This document shows positions 47,074 through 56,216 of a stretch of 64,000 nucleotides of DNA, piece after piece; the first letter of the stretch is position 1, and every line of letters starts with the position of its first letter. The position numbers and the translations under genes are program-made. Source of the stretch: Microthrixaceae bacterium (GTDB lineage Bacteria; Actinomycetota; Acidimicrobiia; Acidimicrobiales; Microtrichaceae); assembly GCA_020637215.1 (NCBI GenBank), contig JACJWI010000002.1, positions 62,001 through 126,000 of the forward strand. The letters are read 5' to 3'. The notes beneath the pieces are model-generated. The model was given only the letters and a program-made list of their open reading frames with translations. It had not been told where the DNA came from and made no database searches.

Positions 47074-47589
47074 TCAGTCGCCCGCGGCGGCCAACCGTGC
47101 GGCGTCGTTGACCACGGTGCGGCCGTCGGCGTCGAGCTGACGGCCGCAGAGGCGCTCGATGATGTTGATGGCCTGCGGCGGCTCGGGAACCATCCCCGAC
47201 CACACCAGGTATCCCGCCATCAGGCCGACCAGTCGGTCCGACAACTCGTCGGCGTGCACGATGACCTGCTTGCGGGAGCCGAGCAGCTGTCGCAGGCCGC
47301 CGTAGGTGCGCTCCAGGTAGCGGCTGGACTCCTCGGCGCTCGGCAGCGGCCAGTGCAACCAGGTGACGCCCATCTCGTCGTAGTTGTGCAGGTTGTGGGG
47401 AGCCGGCGACACCGACACGACCAGGTCGAAGCCCTGCTCGCGGATCCAGATGATCTCCTCCTGGCGCCGCACCTTGCGATGGTTGGCCCCGAACCCGCCG
47501 GGGCGCTCGCACACCGCCAGCTGGTCCTGGATGATCCAGTGGAAGTGACGGGGCTTGATCCCCTGCGCCCACTTGCCCTTGGCTGCCAC
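47074..47589 (-). CDS. Dual-specificity phosphatase-like protein lacking the catalytic Cys
   Basis: A 171-residue protein from GTG 47589 with GGAGG upstream. The fold resembles small dual-specificity phosphatases ('WIREQGFDLVVSVSP', 'GVTWLHWPLPS', 'SRYLERTYGGLRQLL'). The P-loop position reads H112-A-D-E-L-S-D-R119, exactly HCx5R with Ala for Cys, so phosphate transfer should be impossible. Followed by a normal phosphatase helix 'LVGLMAGYLVWSGM'. It sits inside the folate operon between folP and folB, perhaps as a phospho-binding regulator. Confidence 0.72.
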   Translation of the reverse strand: MAAKGKWAQGIKPRHFHWIIQDQLAVCERPGGFGANHRKVRRQEEIIWIREQGFDLVVSVSPAPHNLHNYDEMGVTWLHWPLPSAEESSRYLERTYGGLRQLLGSRKQVIVHADELSDRLVGLMAGYLVWSGMVPEPPQAINIIERLCGRQLDADGRTVVNDAARLAAAGD

Positions 47590-47629
47590 CGGCACCTCCT
47601 CCGATCGATCGTCACCGTCCCGGGCGGGC

Positions 47630-48505
47630 TCACACCCCGGACTGCCGCTGTGCGGCACGGGCCGCAGCGACGACGCCGAGGACGCGCGCGGTCGCCCCGA
47701 CATCATGGACCCGCACCATGCGGGCTCCGAGGATCATGGCCCACGTCGCCGTGCTCAGCGAACCGGCGAGGCGGTCCGACACGTCCACCGGGGGCGGCTC
47801 CGCCGTCCCTCCGCCGCCGTCACCGTCGCCCACGAACGGCGCCAACCCGGCATCGGAGCGGGCGGCGAGCACCCCGAGCATGCGCTTGCGGCTCGTCCCG
47901 ACCACCACCGGTGTGCCATCGGCCACCAGGTCGTCGAGGTGGGCGAGCAGCGCCAGGTTGTGGGCGGTCGTCTTGGCGAAGCCGATCCCCGGATCGACCC
48001 ACACCTCGCTCACACCCATCGCCGTCGCCGCCGCCGCCCGCTCGCGCAGGAAGCCGAACACCTCGGCGACGACGTCGTCGTACCGGGGCGAGACCTGCAT
48101 GGTTCGGGGGTCGCCCACCATGTGCATGGCGATCCAACCGGCACCGGCCTGCGCTGCGACCCCTGCCAGCGACGCGCTGACGTCGTTGAGCAGCGTCGCG
48201 CCCGCGGCGAGAGCCGCCCGGGCGGTCGACTCGTGACGGGTGTCGATCGACAGTCTCACGCCCGCGGCCCGGCAGGGTTCGAGGATCGCCTCGATGACCG
48301 GCAGGACGCGGGCCTGCTCGGCGCCCGGATCGGTCGGCGCGGCCCCGGGGCGGGTCGACTCGCCGCCGACGTCGACGACGTCGACGCCCTCGGCGATCAT
48401 CTCGAGGGTGCGGGCCCGGGCCCGCTCGACGTCGTCGTGCACGCCGCCGTCGGAGAACGAGTCGGGCGTGACGTTGAGGATCCCCATCACCAGCGGACGG
48501 TCCAC
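47630..48505 (-). CDS. folP: Dihydropteroate synthase
   Basis: A 291-residue TIM-barrel enzyme that joins p-aminobenzoate to the pterin. 'MGILNVTPDSFSDGG', 'DVGGESTRPGA', 'SIDTRHESTARAAL', 'MHMVGDPRTMQ', 'VWVDPGIGFAKT' and 'VVVGTSRKRM' are the signature blocks; the final 'VRVHDVG' is present. GTG 48505 is annotated. A TTG at 48532 overlaps the folE stop as TTGA and would fit the operon's coupling pattern. Confidence 0.95.
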   Translation of the reverse strand: MDRPLVMGILNVTPDSFSDGGVHDDVERARARTLEMIAEGVDVVDVGGESTRPGAAPTDPGAEQARVLPVIEAILEPCRAAGVRLSIDTRHESTARAALAAGATLLNDVSASLAGVAAQAGAGWIAMHMVGDPRTMQVSPRYDDVVAEVFGFLRERAAAATAMGVSEVWVDPGIGFAKTTAHNLALLAHLDDLVADGTPVVVGTSRKRMLGVLAARSDAGLAPFVGDGDGGGGTAEPPPVDVSDRLAGSLSTATWAMILGARMVRVHDVGATARVLGVVAAARAAQRQSGV

Positions 48506-48528
48506 CGGATCGGGGGCACGACCACCGC

Positions 48529-49161
48529 TCAACGGCGGCGACCGGACTCGACGAACTGCATGGCCTCCATCCGGGCCGACACGTCGTCGCGGAACACCCC
48601 GCGGACCGCCGAGGTCACCGTCGACGCGCCCGGCTTGCGCACGCCGCGCATGGCCATGCACAGGTGCTCGGCCTCGACCACGACCAGCACGCCCCGCGGC
48701 TGCAGCGTCGCCTCGATCGCCTCGGCCACCTGGGTGGTCAGCCGCTCCTGGACCTGGGGGCGGCGGGCGAACCCGTCGACCAGGCGGGCCAGCTTGGACA
48801 AGCCGGTGACCCGACCGTCGGTGTTGGGGATGTAGCCGACGTGGGCGAACCCGTAGAACGGCACCAGGTGGTGCTCGCACATGGAGTACAGCGGTATGTC
48901 GCGCACCATGACCATCTCGTCGTGGTCCGCGTCGAAGGTGACCTTCAGGTGCTGCGTGGCGTCCTCGTGCAGGCCCGAACACGTCTCCGCGTACATGCGC
49001 GCCACCCGCGACGGCGTGTCGCGGAGGCCTTCGCGGTCGGGGTCCTCGCCGATGGCCTCGAGGATCTCCCGCACGGCCCGGGCGATGCGGTCGCGGTCGA
49101 TCGCGGAGGCGAGCGGCGTCTCGGGTTCGGGGTCGAGCGCGTTCAGGTCGTCGAAGGTCAC
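48529..49161 (-). CDS. folE: GTP cyclohydrolase I
   Basis: A 210-residue enzyme that makes dihydroneopterin triphosphate from GTP. 'REGLRDTPSRVARMYAE', the zinc/catalytic block 'SMCEHHLVPFYGFAHVGYIP', 'GLSKLARLVDGFARRPQVQERL' and 'EAEHLCMAMRGVRKPG' are all present. GTG 49161 overlaps the ftsH stop by 4 bp, so it is coupled to ftsH. Confidence 0.98.
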   Translation of the reverse strand: MTFDDLNALDPEPETPLASAIDRDRIARAVREILEAIGEDPDREGLRDTPSRVARMYAETCSGLHEDATQHLKVTFDADHDEMVMVRDIPLYSMCEHHLVPFYGFAHVGYIPNTDGRVTGLSKLARLVDGFARRPQVQERLTTQVAEAIEATLQPRGVLVVVEAEHLCMAMRGVRKPGASTVTSAVRGVFRDDVSARMEAMQFVESGRRR

Positions 49162-51026
49162 GGGTCTCCCACGGCGGCCAGGAGGTCCGCCAGCTCGGCA
49201 TCGGCCACCGTCTCTCGTTCCAGCAGGGTGGAGGCCAGACGGTCCAGCCCGGGGCGGTGGTCCTCGAGGATACGACGCGCCCGCTCGTGCGCTTCGTCGA
49301 GCAGCCGGGAGACCTCCTCGTCGACACGGGCGGCGACCTCGGCACCGTGATCGGCCGGGCGACCCTGGTCGAGGCCCAGGAACGGCTCGCCGTCGCCGGA
49401 CACGAGACGGCGGGGTCCGAGCTTGTCGCTCATGCCGTACTCGGTGACCATCGCCCGGGCCAGTCGGGTGGCGCGCTGGATGTCGTCGATCGCCCCGGTG
49501 GTCAGCTGGTCGAAGACCGCCTCTTCGGCCGCCCGGCCGGCCAGCGCCACCGCCAGCTGGTCCGACAGCTGGGCCCGACTGTGGAGGTGGCGGTCCTCCT
49601 CCGGCAGCAGCACCGTGTAGCCCAGGGCCGCCCCCCGCGACACGATCGACACCTTGTGGACCCCGTCCGCGTGGGGCAGCACGTGGCTGACGATGGCGTG
49701 GCCCGACTCGTGCACCGCCACCACCCGGCGCTCGTCCTCGCTGAGGATCCGACTCCTCTCCGGACCGGCGAGCACCCGCTCGACCGCGGCGGTGAGGTCG
49801 ACCGCGGCGATGCGGTCGCCGCCACGCCGGGCTGCGAGCAGCGCCCCCTCGTTGACCAGGTTGGCCAGGTCGGCCCCGGAGAAGCCCGGGGTGCGCCGGG
49901 CGAGGACGGCGACATCCACGTCATCCGCGACCGGCTTGCCACGGAGGTGGACCTCGAGCACCGCGGTCCTCCCGGCGATGTCGGGAGTGTCGACGACCAC
50001 CTGGCGGTCGAACCGGCCCGGGCGCAGCAGGGCCGGGTCGAGGATGTCGGGCCGGTTGGTCGCCGCGATCAGAACCACCCCGTCGGTCTGGGCGAACCCG
50101 TCCATCTCGACGAGGAGCTGGTTGAGGGTCTGCTCCCGTTCGTCGTGTCCGCCGCCGACACCGGCGCCGCGGTGGCGGCCGACGGCGTCGATCTCGTCGA
50201 CGAAGACGATCGCGGGCGCCTTGTCGACCGCCTGGCGGAACAGGTCGCGCACCCGACTGGCGCCGACCCCGACGAACATCTCGACGAAGTCCGAGCCCGA
50301 CAGGCTGAGGAACGGGACGCCCGCTTCGCCGGCCACGGCCCGGGCGAGCAACGTCTTGCCCGTGCCCGGTGGGCCGACGAGCAGGACGCCCTTGGGGATG
50401 CGGGCGCCCAGGCGGGCGAAGCGCTCCGGGTCCCGCAGGTACTCGACCACCTCACGCAGCTCGGTGACGGCCTCATCGGCCCCGGCGACGTCCGCGAACG
50501 TGACGTCGCCGGCCCGGTCGCCGGCCGCGGTGCGGGCCCGACCGAAGGTCAGCGCCTTGCCGCCGCGCTGCATGTTGAGGACGAACCACACGAACACGCC
50601 GACGATCAGGAACGTGGGCAGCAGCCCGAACACGATGTCGGACCAGAGGCTCCCGTCGGAGTTGTCCGCCTGGGCCTCGACCCCGCGGGCGAGCAGCTGG
50701 CGGGTCAGCGTCTCGCCGTAGGCCTCGGGGAACACGGTGCGGTACTCGGTCCCGTCGGTGAGCTCGCCCTCGACGCTCGACGACGAGTTCACGATCGTGG
50801 CGGTCCGCACCCGATCGTCGCGCAGGCGGTCCTGGAACTGGTCGAGACGCAGCTCCTGGGGCGGGTCGGGCCGCAGCACCGTCGTCCAGATGAGCACGAC
50901 GACGAACCCGACAGCGACGGCGACCGCGACGCGGACCCAGGGCGACTCGAGGTGGAACCGCCCGCGCCGCGGCGAGCGGGGCGGGCGCGCCGGAGCGGGC
51001 GGAGGGGAGGGGTCGGGCTCGGTCAC
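49158..51026 (-). CDS. ftsH: Membrane-bound ATP-dependent zinc metalloprotease FtsH
   Basis: A 622-residue AAA+ protease that degrades membrane and misfolded proteins. Helices near 31-50 and 130-150 anchor it. Walker A is 'GPPGTGKT' (~218), Walker B 'IVFVDEIDAVGR', SRH 'ATNRPDILDPALLRPGRFDRQV', and zinc motif 'AVHESGHAIVS' (HExxH, ~433). A short Pro-rich cytoplasmic N-terminus precedes helix 1. It leads the folate operon, as in many actinobacteria. Confidence 0.98.
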   Translation of the reverse strand: MTEPDPSPPPAPARPPRSPRRGRFHLESPWVRVAVAVAVGFVVVLIWTTVLRPDPPQELRLDQFQDRLRDDRVRTATIVNSSSSVEGELTDGTEYRTVFPEAYGETLTRQLLARGVEAQADNSDGSLWSDIVFGLLPTFLIVGVFVWFVLNMQRGGKALTFGRARTAAGDRAGDVTFADVAGADEAVTELREVVEYLRDPERFARLGARIPKGVLLVGPPGTGKTLLARAVAGEAGVPFLSLSGSDFVEMFVGVGASRVRDLFRQAVDKAPAIVFVDEIDAVGRHRGAGVGGGHDEREQTLNQLLVEMDGFAQTDGVVLIAATNRPDILDPALLRPGRFDRQVVVDTPDIAGRTAVLEVHLRGKPVADDVDVAVLARRTPGFSGADLANLVNEGALLAARRGGDRIAAVDLTAAVERVLAGPERSRILSEDERRVVAVHESGHAIVSHVLPHADGVHKVSIVSRGAALGYTVLLPEEDRHLHSRAQLSDQLAVALAGRAAEEAVFDQLTTGAIDDIQRATRLARAMVTEYGMSDKLGPRRLVSGDGEPFLGLDQGRPADHGAEVAARVDEEVSRLLDEAHERARRILEDHRPGLDRLASTLLERETVADAELADLLAAVGDP

Positions 51027-51169
51027 CGGCGCTCAGGCTACCGAGGGGCCCCTGACGCTCCCACCGGATCGGGACGCGCCGACCGACTCGGAGCCCCATC
51101 CCCGGGGGACCGCTCGCTACCATCCGGGTCGGCGCCGAGCCCGACCGGACGGCGCCACCGTCCCGCACG

Positions 51170-53578
51170 ATGGCCGACGTGACCTCGCCCTCCTCCTCCG
51201 CGTCGACCGCGGCCGACGTCGCCGTCGACCACGGCGAACGCCGGATGGTGCGGTCGCCCACGTCGCTGCTGCGGCTCATCGTGGGCGTGACCGTGACCGC
51301 GGTCGGGGTCGTGATCACCTGGCGGTTCGCCAACACCATGGCCGCCCTCAACCGCGACTGGGAGCAGCTGACCCACCTGCTCCCGGGGTGGATCCGGGCC
51401 ATCCCGCCGCTGGTCGTGGGCCTGACCCTGATCCTCGTGCCGGTGGTGGTCAACGTCCAGCTGCTGCGGTACCGGCGGTTGCGGCTGTTCGGCGTGGTCA
51501 ACCTGGCCGCCCTGGCCGCGTTCGCCATCAGCGAGGTGGCCGTCGACGCCCTGACCCGCCAGCCACCCGGCCTGTTCCCCAGCGCCTACTCCGCGGCCGA
51601 GGGATCGGTGAACGACCCGCTGCTGGCCGCCTTCGTCGCCGCGTTCGTCGTCGGGATCCCGTACCTGCCGGCCGCCACCCGACGCCTCGCCGGTTGGGTG
51701 ATCGGCCTCAGCCTCATCGCCACGCTCGGCTTCGCCGAGGTGCCGGCCGTGGCCTGGGTGACCGACGTGGGAATCGGGATCACCTGCGGCGCCGCCGTCG
51801 CCCTGCTGTTCGGAACCCCCGACACCGCCCCGGACCGCCGGGAGCTCATCGCCGGACTGGCTCGCTCCGGCATCGACATGGCCGACATCCGGCCCGCCGC
51901 GGTCGACGCCCGCGGCTCCACGCCGTGGCTGGGGACGACCAGATCGGGTCGCGGGGTGTTCGTCAAGGTCCTCAACCAGGACAACCGCTCTGCGGACCTC
52001 ATGTTCCGCGGGTTCCGCGCGCTGTTCCTGCGCAACACCGGTGACGAGCGACCGATGTCATCGCTGCGGCGAGCGGTCGAGCACGAGGCCCTGCTCTCGC
52101 TGCGTGCCGCCGCGGCCGGGGTGCCGACCCCGGAGCTGCTCACCGTCTCGGAGATCGGCAACGACGCGATGTTGCTGGCGTTCGAGGCGATCGAGGGCGA
52201 CTCGCTCGACCGCGTCGGGAGCGACGCCGTCACCGACGACCTGCTCGACTCGATCTGGGCGCAGGTCGTGACCCTGCAGGACCACGGCATCGCCCACCGG
52301 GACCTCCGGCTGGCCAACGTCTTCGTCGCCGCCGACGGCGAGCTCTACGTGATCGACTTCGGCTTCGCCGAGTTGGCCGCGTCACCGCTGCTGCTCGCCA
52401 CCGACCTGGCCGAGCTCATCGCGTCGACCGCACCGGTCGTCGGCGTCGAGCGGGCCGTCGACGCCGCGGAGCGCGCCGTCGGTGTCGACGGCCTGGCCCG
52501 TGCGTTCGCCCGGCTCCAGCCCTACGCACTCGGGGGCGCGACCCGGGCCGCTCTCAAAGAGGCCGACCTGCTCGACCCGCTGCGGGCCGAGGTCGAACGC
52601 CGGGCCCGGATCCCCGAACCCGACTACCACGGGACGGTTCCCGCGTCGGGTCGGGCGGCCGTCCTCCCCATCCTGCTGGGCCTCGCCACGACCGCCGCCC
52701 TGATCGTCGGTGTGCCGGGATCGTCCACCGGCCCGGCACCGATCGCGGCATGGGGTCAGGTCTCCTGGGTCGTGGTCGCCACCGTGATCGGGCTGGCCGC
52801 CGCCACCACCGCAAGCATCGGGTCCCTGCGCGACGGGATCACGGTTCGGCACGTCCTGCTGTCGCGGTTGGCCGCCGGCTTCGCGGACACCCTGGCTCCC
52901 TGGCACACGGCGAACATCGCCACCCGCGTCGGCGTCCTGCGATCGCACGGGATCGAGACGGCCGCGGCCCTGGGTTCGGTCGGACTCGCGGTGGTGACCC
53001 GCATCGTGACCCAGCTCGCCACCCTGTACCTGGCAGTCCGCATCTCGGGTCGTGACGGATCGATCGATGTCGTCGCCGACGCCGACGTGGGTTGGGTCGT
53101 GGCCGCCGGTGCCGGCGTCGTCGTCGGTGCGCTCACAGCGCTGCTGCCGGGTCCGCGCCGGTCGATCACCCGGGCGGTGACACCGGCGCTGCGGGCGTGG
53201 ATCGCCGGACTGCGCAGCCTGACCGGCCGCCCCGTCCGACTGGCTCAGCTCCTCGTCGGCTCGTTGTTCGTGCCGCTGGCCATGGTCGGGGCGATGGTGG
53301 CGGCGGACCGGGCGGTGGGCGGCACCCTGGACCCGCCGTCGCTCGCGCTCGTCACCCTCGGCGTGGCGTTCCTCGCGGCGTTCCTTCCGTTCCCGGGCGG
53401 TGCCGGCGTCACCGAAGCCGGCCTGGTCGGAGGACTCGTCCTGCTCGGCGAACGGGCCGAGCTCGCGGTCAGCGCCGTCGTGCTGTTCCGGGTGGCGACG
53501 TTCTGGCTGCCGGTCGCCGCCGGAGCGGTGTCGATGCGCTGGCTGCGCCGGAACGCTCAGCTGGCGTCGGGGTCGTAG
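51170..53578 (+). CDS. Membrane protein: TM domain, protein-kinase-like domain and LPG-synthase flippase domain
   Basis: An 802-residue fusion. Residues ~35-225 contain about six helices. Residues ~255-450 form a kinase-like domain with the full set: Lys in 'GVFVKVL', Glu in 'AVEHEALLSL', H376-R-D378-L-x3-N in 'AHRDLRLANVFV', and 'DFGFAEL'. Residues ~495-795 are about eight helices of the lysylphosphatidylglycerol-synthase transmembrane (MprF-flippase/UPF0104) family, with 'AAFLPFPGGAGVTEAGLVGG'. It probably flips or modifies a lipid-linked molecule under kinase control. Convergent with hpt (22-bp overlap). Confidence 0.82.
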   Translation: MADVTSPSSSASTAADVAVDHGERRMVRSPTSLLRLIVGVTVTAVGVVITWRFANTMAALNRDWEQLTHLLPGWIRAIPPLVVGLTLILVPVVVNVQLLRYRRLRLFGVVNLAALAAFAISEVAVDALTRQPPGLFPSAYSAAEGSVNDPLLAAFVAAFVVGIPYLPAATRRLAGWVIGLSLIATLGFAEVPAVAWVTDVGIGITCGAAVALLFGTPDTAPDRRELIAGLARSGIDMADIRPAAVDARGSTPWLGTTRSGRGVFVKVLNQDNRSADLMFRGFRALFLRNTGDERPMSSLRRAVEHEALLSLRAAAAGVPTPELLTVSEIGNDAMLLAFEAIEGDSLDRVGSDAVTDDLLDSIWAQVVTLQDHGIAHRDLRLANVFVAADGELYVIDFGFAELAASPLLLATDLAELIASTAPVVGVERAVDAAERAVGVDGLARAFARLQPYALGGATRAALKEADLLDPLRAEVERRARIPEPDYHGTVPASGRAAVLPILLGLATTAALIVGVPGSSTGPAPIAAWGQVSWVVVATVIGLAAATTASIGSLRDGITVRHVLLSRLAAGFADTLAPWHTANIATRVGVLRSHGIETAAALGSVGLAVVTRIVTQLATLYLAVRISGRDGSIDVVADADVGWVVAAGAGVVVGALTALLPGPRRSITRAVTPALRAWIAGLRSLTGRPVRLAQLLVGSLFVPLAMVGAMVAADRAVGGTLDPPSLALVTLGVAFLAAFLPFPGGAGVTEAGLVGGLVLLGERAELAVSAVVLFRVATFWLPVAAGAVSMRWLRRNAQLASGS

Positions 53579-54120
53579 ATCGCCAGGTACCGGAGGTTGC
53601 GGTAGCGCTCCGCCACGTCGAGCCCGTAGCCGATCACGAAGTCGTCGGGGATGGTGAAGCCGACGTAGCGGACACCGAGACCCTCCAGGTCGGCCGACTC
53701 TCGGGCCAGCAGCGCGCACACCTCGAGGCTGGAGGGTCCTCGGGCCTCGAGGCTCCGGCGCAGGTAGCGCAGCGTGAGGCCGGTGTCGACGATGTCCTCG
53801 ACAAGGATGACGTCCCGGTCGGTCAGGTCGACCTCGAGGTCCTTCACCAATCGGACGACCCCCGATGTCCGGGTGGTCGCCCCGTAGGACGACACGGCGA
53901 TGAAGTCGATCTCGACCGGTAAGTCGATGCAGCGGGCCAGATCGGTCAAGAACACGTACGCGCCGCGCAGCACGCACACCAGCAGAGGGGCACTGCCGGC
54001 GTAGTCCCCGGTCAGTTGGGCTCCCAGCTCGGCGATGCGGGTGGCGATCTGCTCCTCTGTCAGGAGCACCCGGCCGATCGCCGGATCGTCGTCGAACGAG
54101 GTGGGCCCCGGCACGTCCAT
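53557..54120 (-). CDS. hpt: Hypoxanthine phosphoribosyltransferase
   Basis: A 187-residue purine-salvage enzyme. 'LLTEEQIATRIAELGAQLTGDY', 'LVCVLRGAYVFLTDLAR', the PRPP loop 'VILVEDIVDTGLTL' and 'YVGFTIPDDFVIGYGLD' are characteristic. ATG 54120, 11 bp downstream of tilS, the usual actinobacterial tilS-hpt pair near ftsH. Confidence 0.96.
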   Translation of the reverse strand: MDVPGPTSFDDDPAIGRVLLTEEQIATRIAELGAQLTGDYAGSAPLLVCVLRGAYVFLTDLARCIDLPVEIDFIAVSSYGATTRTSGVVRLVKDLEVDLTDRDVILVEDIVDTGLTLRYLRRSLEARGPSSLEVCALLARESADLEGLGVRYVGFTIPDDFVIGYGLDVAERYRNLRYLAIYDPDAS

Positions 54121-54131
54121 CGGCGTCGACC

Positions 54132-55094
54132 CTAGTGCCCCGGCACGGGGGCACCGCCCGTCGGGTTCCCCGAGCCGTCGGGCCGACGGTGTGCCCCTCC
54201 CGCCGGTGCGACCAGACGCAGACGGCCCGCCGAACGGGCCACCCGCCAACCTCCGACGACGTCGCAGCCGATCGCCCGCCCCGCGGCCACGTCGAGGATC
54301 CGCTGCAGTGCGGCCGCGTCGGGGCCCAGGCCCGATCCGGTGACGTCGCGCCACCACCGACGCACCGCGGAGGACGCCAGCGGTTCCGGAGCGGCAACCA
54401 GCACGGCCGCGTCGGTGGGGTCGAGGTCCGCGGCGAGCGAGTCCACCAGCGCCGACTGATCGGCGGCCAGCCCGGCCAGGCGACACAGCAGCGGAACGAC
54501 GTCGCGTTCGGCGACCTCGTCGAGCAGCGGCAGGACGCGATGACGGACGCGGTTGCGTCGGTGGTCCCAGGAGTCGTTGGTCGGATCGACCACGACGTCG
54601 ATCCGCAGCTGACGGCACAGGTCGTGGGTCTCGGAGCGTCGCAGGGCCAGGATCGGATGTTGGCGGGCGGTCATCGCCGCGAGTCCGGCCGGGCCGGTTC
54701 CCCGGAGCAGACGGAGCAGGACGGTCTCCGCCTGGTCGTCGGCCGTGTGGCCGAACAGCGCGTCCGGCCCCACCGCGGCGTGACGGGCCGTCCGGGCCCG
54801 GGCCTCGAGGTCGGGGCCCGGTGCCACGTGTGCCGTCTCGGCCCGGAACCGGGTCCCGAGGCGGTGGGCCAGGTCCTCGACGACGAGCGCTTCGTCGGCG
54901 GAGCCCGGGCGCAGTCCGTGATCGACGTGCACGGCGGTGACGTCGAGGCCGGCGGCGACGGCGAGCACGAGCAGCGCGGAGGAGTCCGCTCCGCCCGAGA
55001 CCGCGCAGGTGACCGACGATCCGACCGGCGGGAACGAGCACCGTCTGAGGAGCGCGTCGATGGTCGCCCCGACCGGTGCCTCAGGCCGTCGCAA
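54132..55094 (-). CDS. tilS: tRNA(Ile)-lysidine synthase
   Basis: A 320-residue N-type PP-loop ATPase that converts C34 to lysidine in tRNA-Ile(CAU). The PP-loop is 'AVSGGADSSAL'; 'VHVDHGLRPGSADEA', 'GHTADDQAETVLLRLLRGTG' and 'DPTNDSWDHRRNRVRHRVLP' are family blocks. TTG 55094 is the only plausible start and overlaps the previous gene by 14 bp. Confidence 0.94.
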   Translation of the reverse strand: MRRPEAPVGATIDALLRRCSFPPVGSSVTCAVSGGADSSALLVLAVAAGLDVTAVHVDHGLRPGSADEALVVEDLAHRLGTRFRAETAHVAPGPDLEARARTARHAAVGPDALFGHTADDQAETVLLRLLRGTGPAGLAAMTARQHPILALRRSETHDLCRQLRIDVVVDPTNDSWDHRRNRVRHRVLPLLDEVAERDVVPLLCRLAGLAADQSALVDSLAADLDPTDAAVLVAAPEPLASSAVRRWWRDVTGSGLGPDAAALQRILDVAAGRAIGCDVVGGWRVARSAGRLRLVAPAGGAHRRPDGSGNPTGGAPVPGH

Positions 55095-56145
55095 CGGCTG
55101 CTCCGACCCGACGGATCCAGGTGTCGGGGTCGCGGATCTCGGCGAGCGACGGCAGGAGCTCCGAGCGCTCGAAGGCGCGGTTGAGCAGGGCGGGCCCCCC
55201 GGCGTCCTCGACCGCGGCGATGAAGGCCTCTCCCTGCTGGTACTGGGCGAGCTTGGCCTCGAGCCCGATGACGCGCTGGAGCAGGCGGGTGGCCAGGTTC
55301 ATCTCCGAGCGGCGGGCGCGCAGCACCCGGGCGAAGCGTGGCGCCGAGGGGACGAGGTCGGTCGCGGCGCGGTCCATGACCACGTCGCCGTGCCCTTCGA
55401 GCAGGCTCATCAGCCCACCGACCTTGTCCATGGTCAGCCGCTGCTCCGGGGTGGCGAACAGCGCCGCGATCCCTCCGTCGTCGAGCGGGTTGGTGCGGGT
55501 GCGGATGCCCTCGGCCACCCGACCCACCGCGGTGAACAGCCGGGTCGGGTCGGGGTCCGCGGCGTCGACGAGCTGCTCGACGAGCCCCAGGAAGTACGGG
55601 CGGAGCCACGGGACCCCGGTGAACTGGGTGCGATGGGTGACCTCGTGCAGCGCCACCCACAGGCGGAACTCGCCGGGCGGGAAGGACTGGCGCTTCTCCA
55701 GGCCGAGGATGTTGGGGCCCACGTAGTAGACGAGGTCCTGGTCGTCGGGGTCCTCCTCTTCGAGGACCAGCAGGTCGTACTGACCGAGCACCCGGGTCGA
55801 CATCCACCCGAGGAGCGCCCCCAACTCGGCGCCCGCCACCTTTCCCGAGACCGCGGCGGCCGGACCGTCGAGCTCCTCCAGACGACCGAGCACGGGCCGC
55901 AGCATGCGCCGGTAGCTCGCCAGGTTCGCCCGCACCCAGTCCAGCCGGCCCACGACGCGGGCCCGGGCCGCACCGGCCTGCGATGTGAAGCCGGTCTCGG
56001 ACTCGACACGGGGCTGGGCGACGGCGGTCAGCTCCTGGAGCTCGTCGGCCATCCGATCCGCGTGGTACGACGCGGCGAAGGGCTCCTCTCCGGCGATGCG
56101 GGCCGCCACGCGCTCCGCCAGGGCCCAGTCGATCGACGAGCTCAC
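55081..56145 (-). CDS. DUF2342 zinc-dependent metalloprotease-like protein
   Basis: A 354-residue actinobacterial protein (sometimes named coenzyme F420 biosynthesis-associated). 'LWVALHEVTHRTQF' gives H167-E-x-x-H171, the zinc-protease motif; 'YYVGPNILGLEK' and 'GLMSLLEGHGDVVMD' carry the further conserved Glu/His. Substrate and role are unknown. GTG 56145, 71 bp downstream of a small membrane protein gene. Confidence 0.9.
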   Translation of the reverse strand: MSSSIDWALAERVAARIAGEEPFAASYHADRMADELQELTAVAQPRVESETGFTSQAGAARARVVGRLDWVRANLASYRRMLRPVLGRLEELDGPAAAVSGKVAGAELGALLGWMSTRVLGQYDLLVLEEEDPDDQDLVYYVGPNILGLEKRQSFPPGEFRLWVALHEVTHRTQFTGVPWLRPYFLGLVEQLVDAADPDPTRLFTAVGRVAEGIRTRTNPLDDGGIAALFATPEQRLTMDKVGGLMSLLEGHGDVVMDRAATDLVPSAPRFARVLRARRSEMNLATRLLQRVIGLEAKLAQYQQGEAFIAAVEDAGGPALLNRAFERSELLPSLAEIRDPDTWIRRVGAAVATA

Positions 56146-56216
56146 GATTCACCGCCCGCCACGGTTCGACCCGGTCCGACCCGCACGATGGAGTCGGAGC
56201 GCGACCCGACCGAGGT

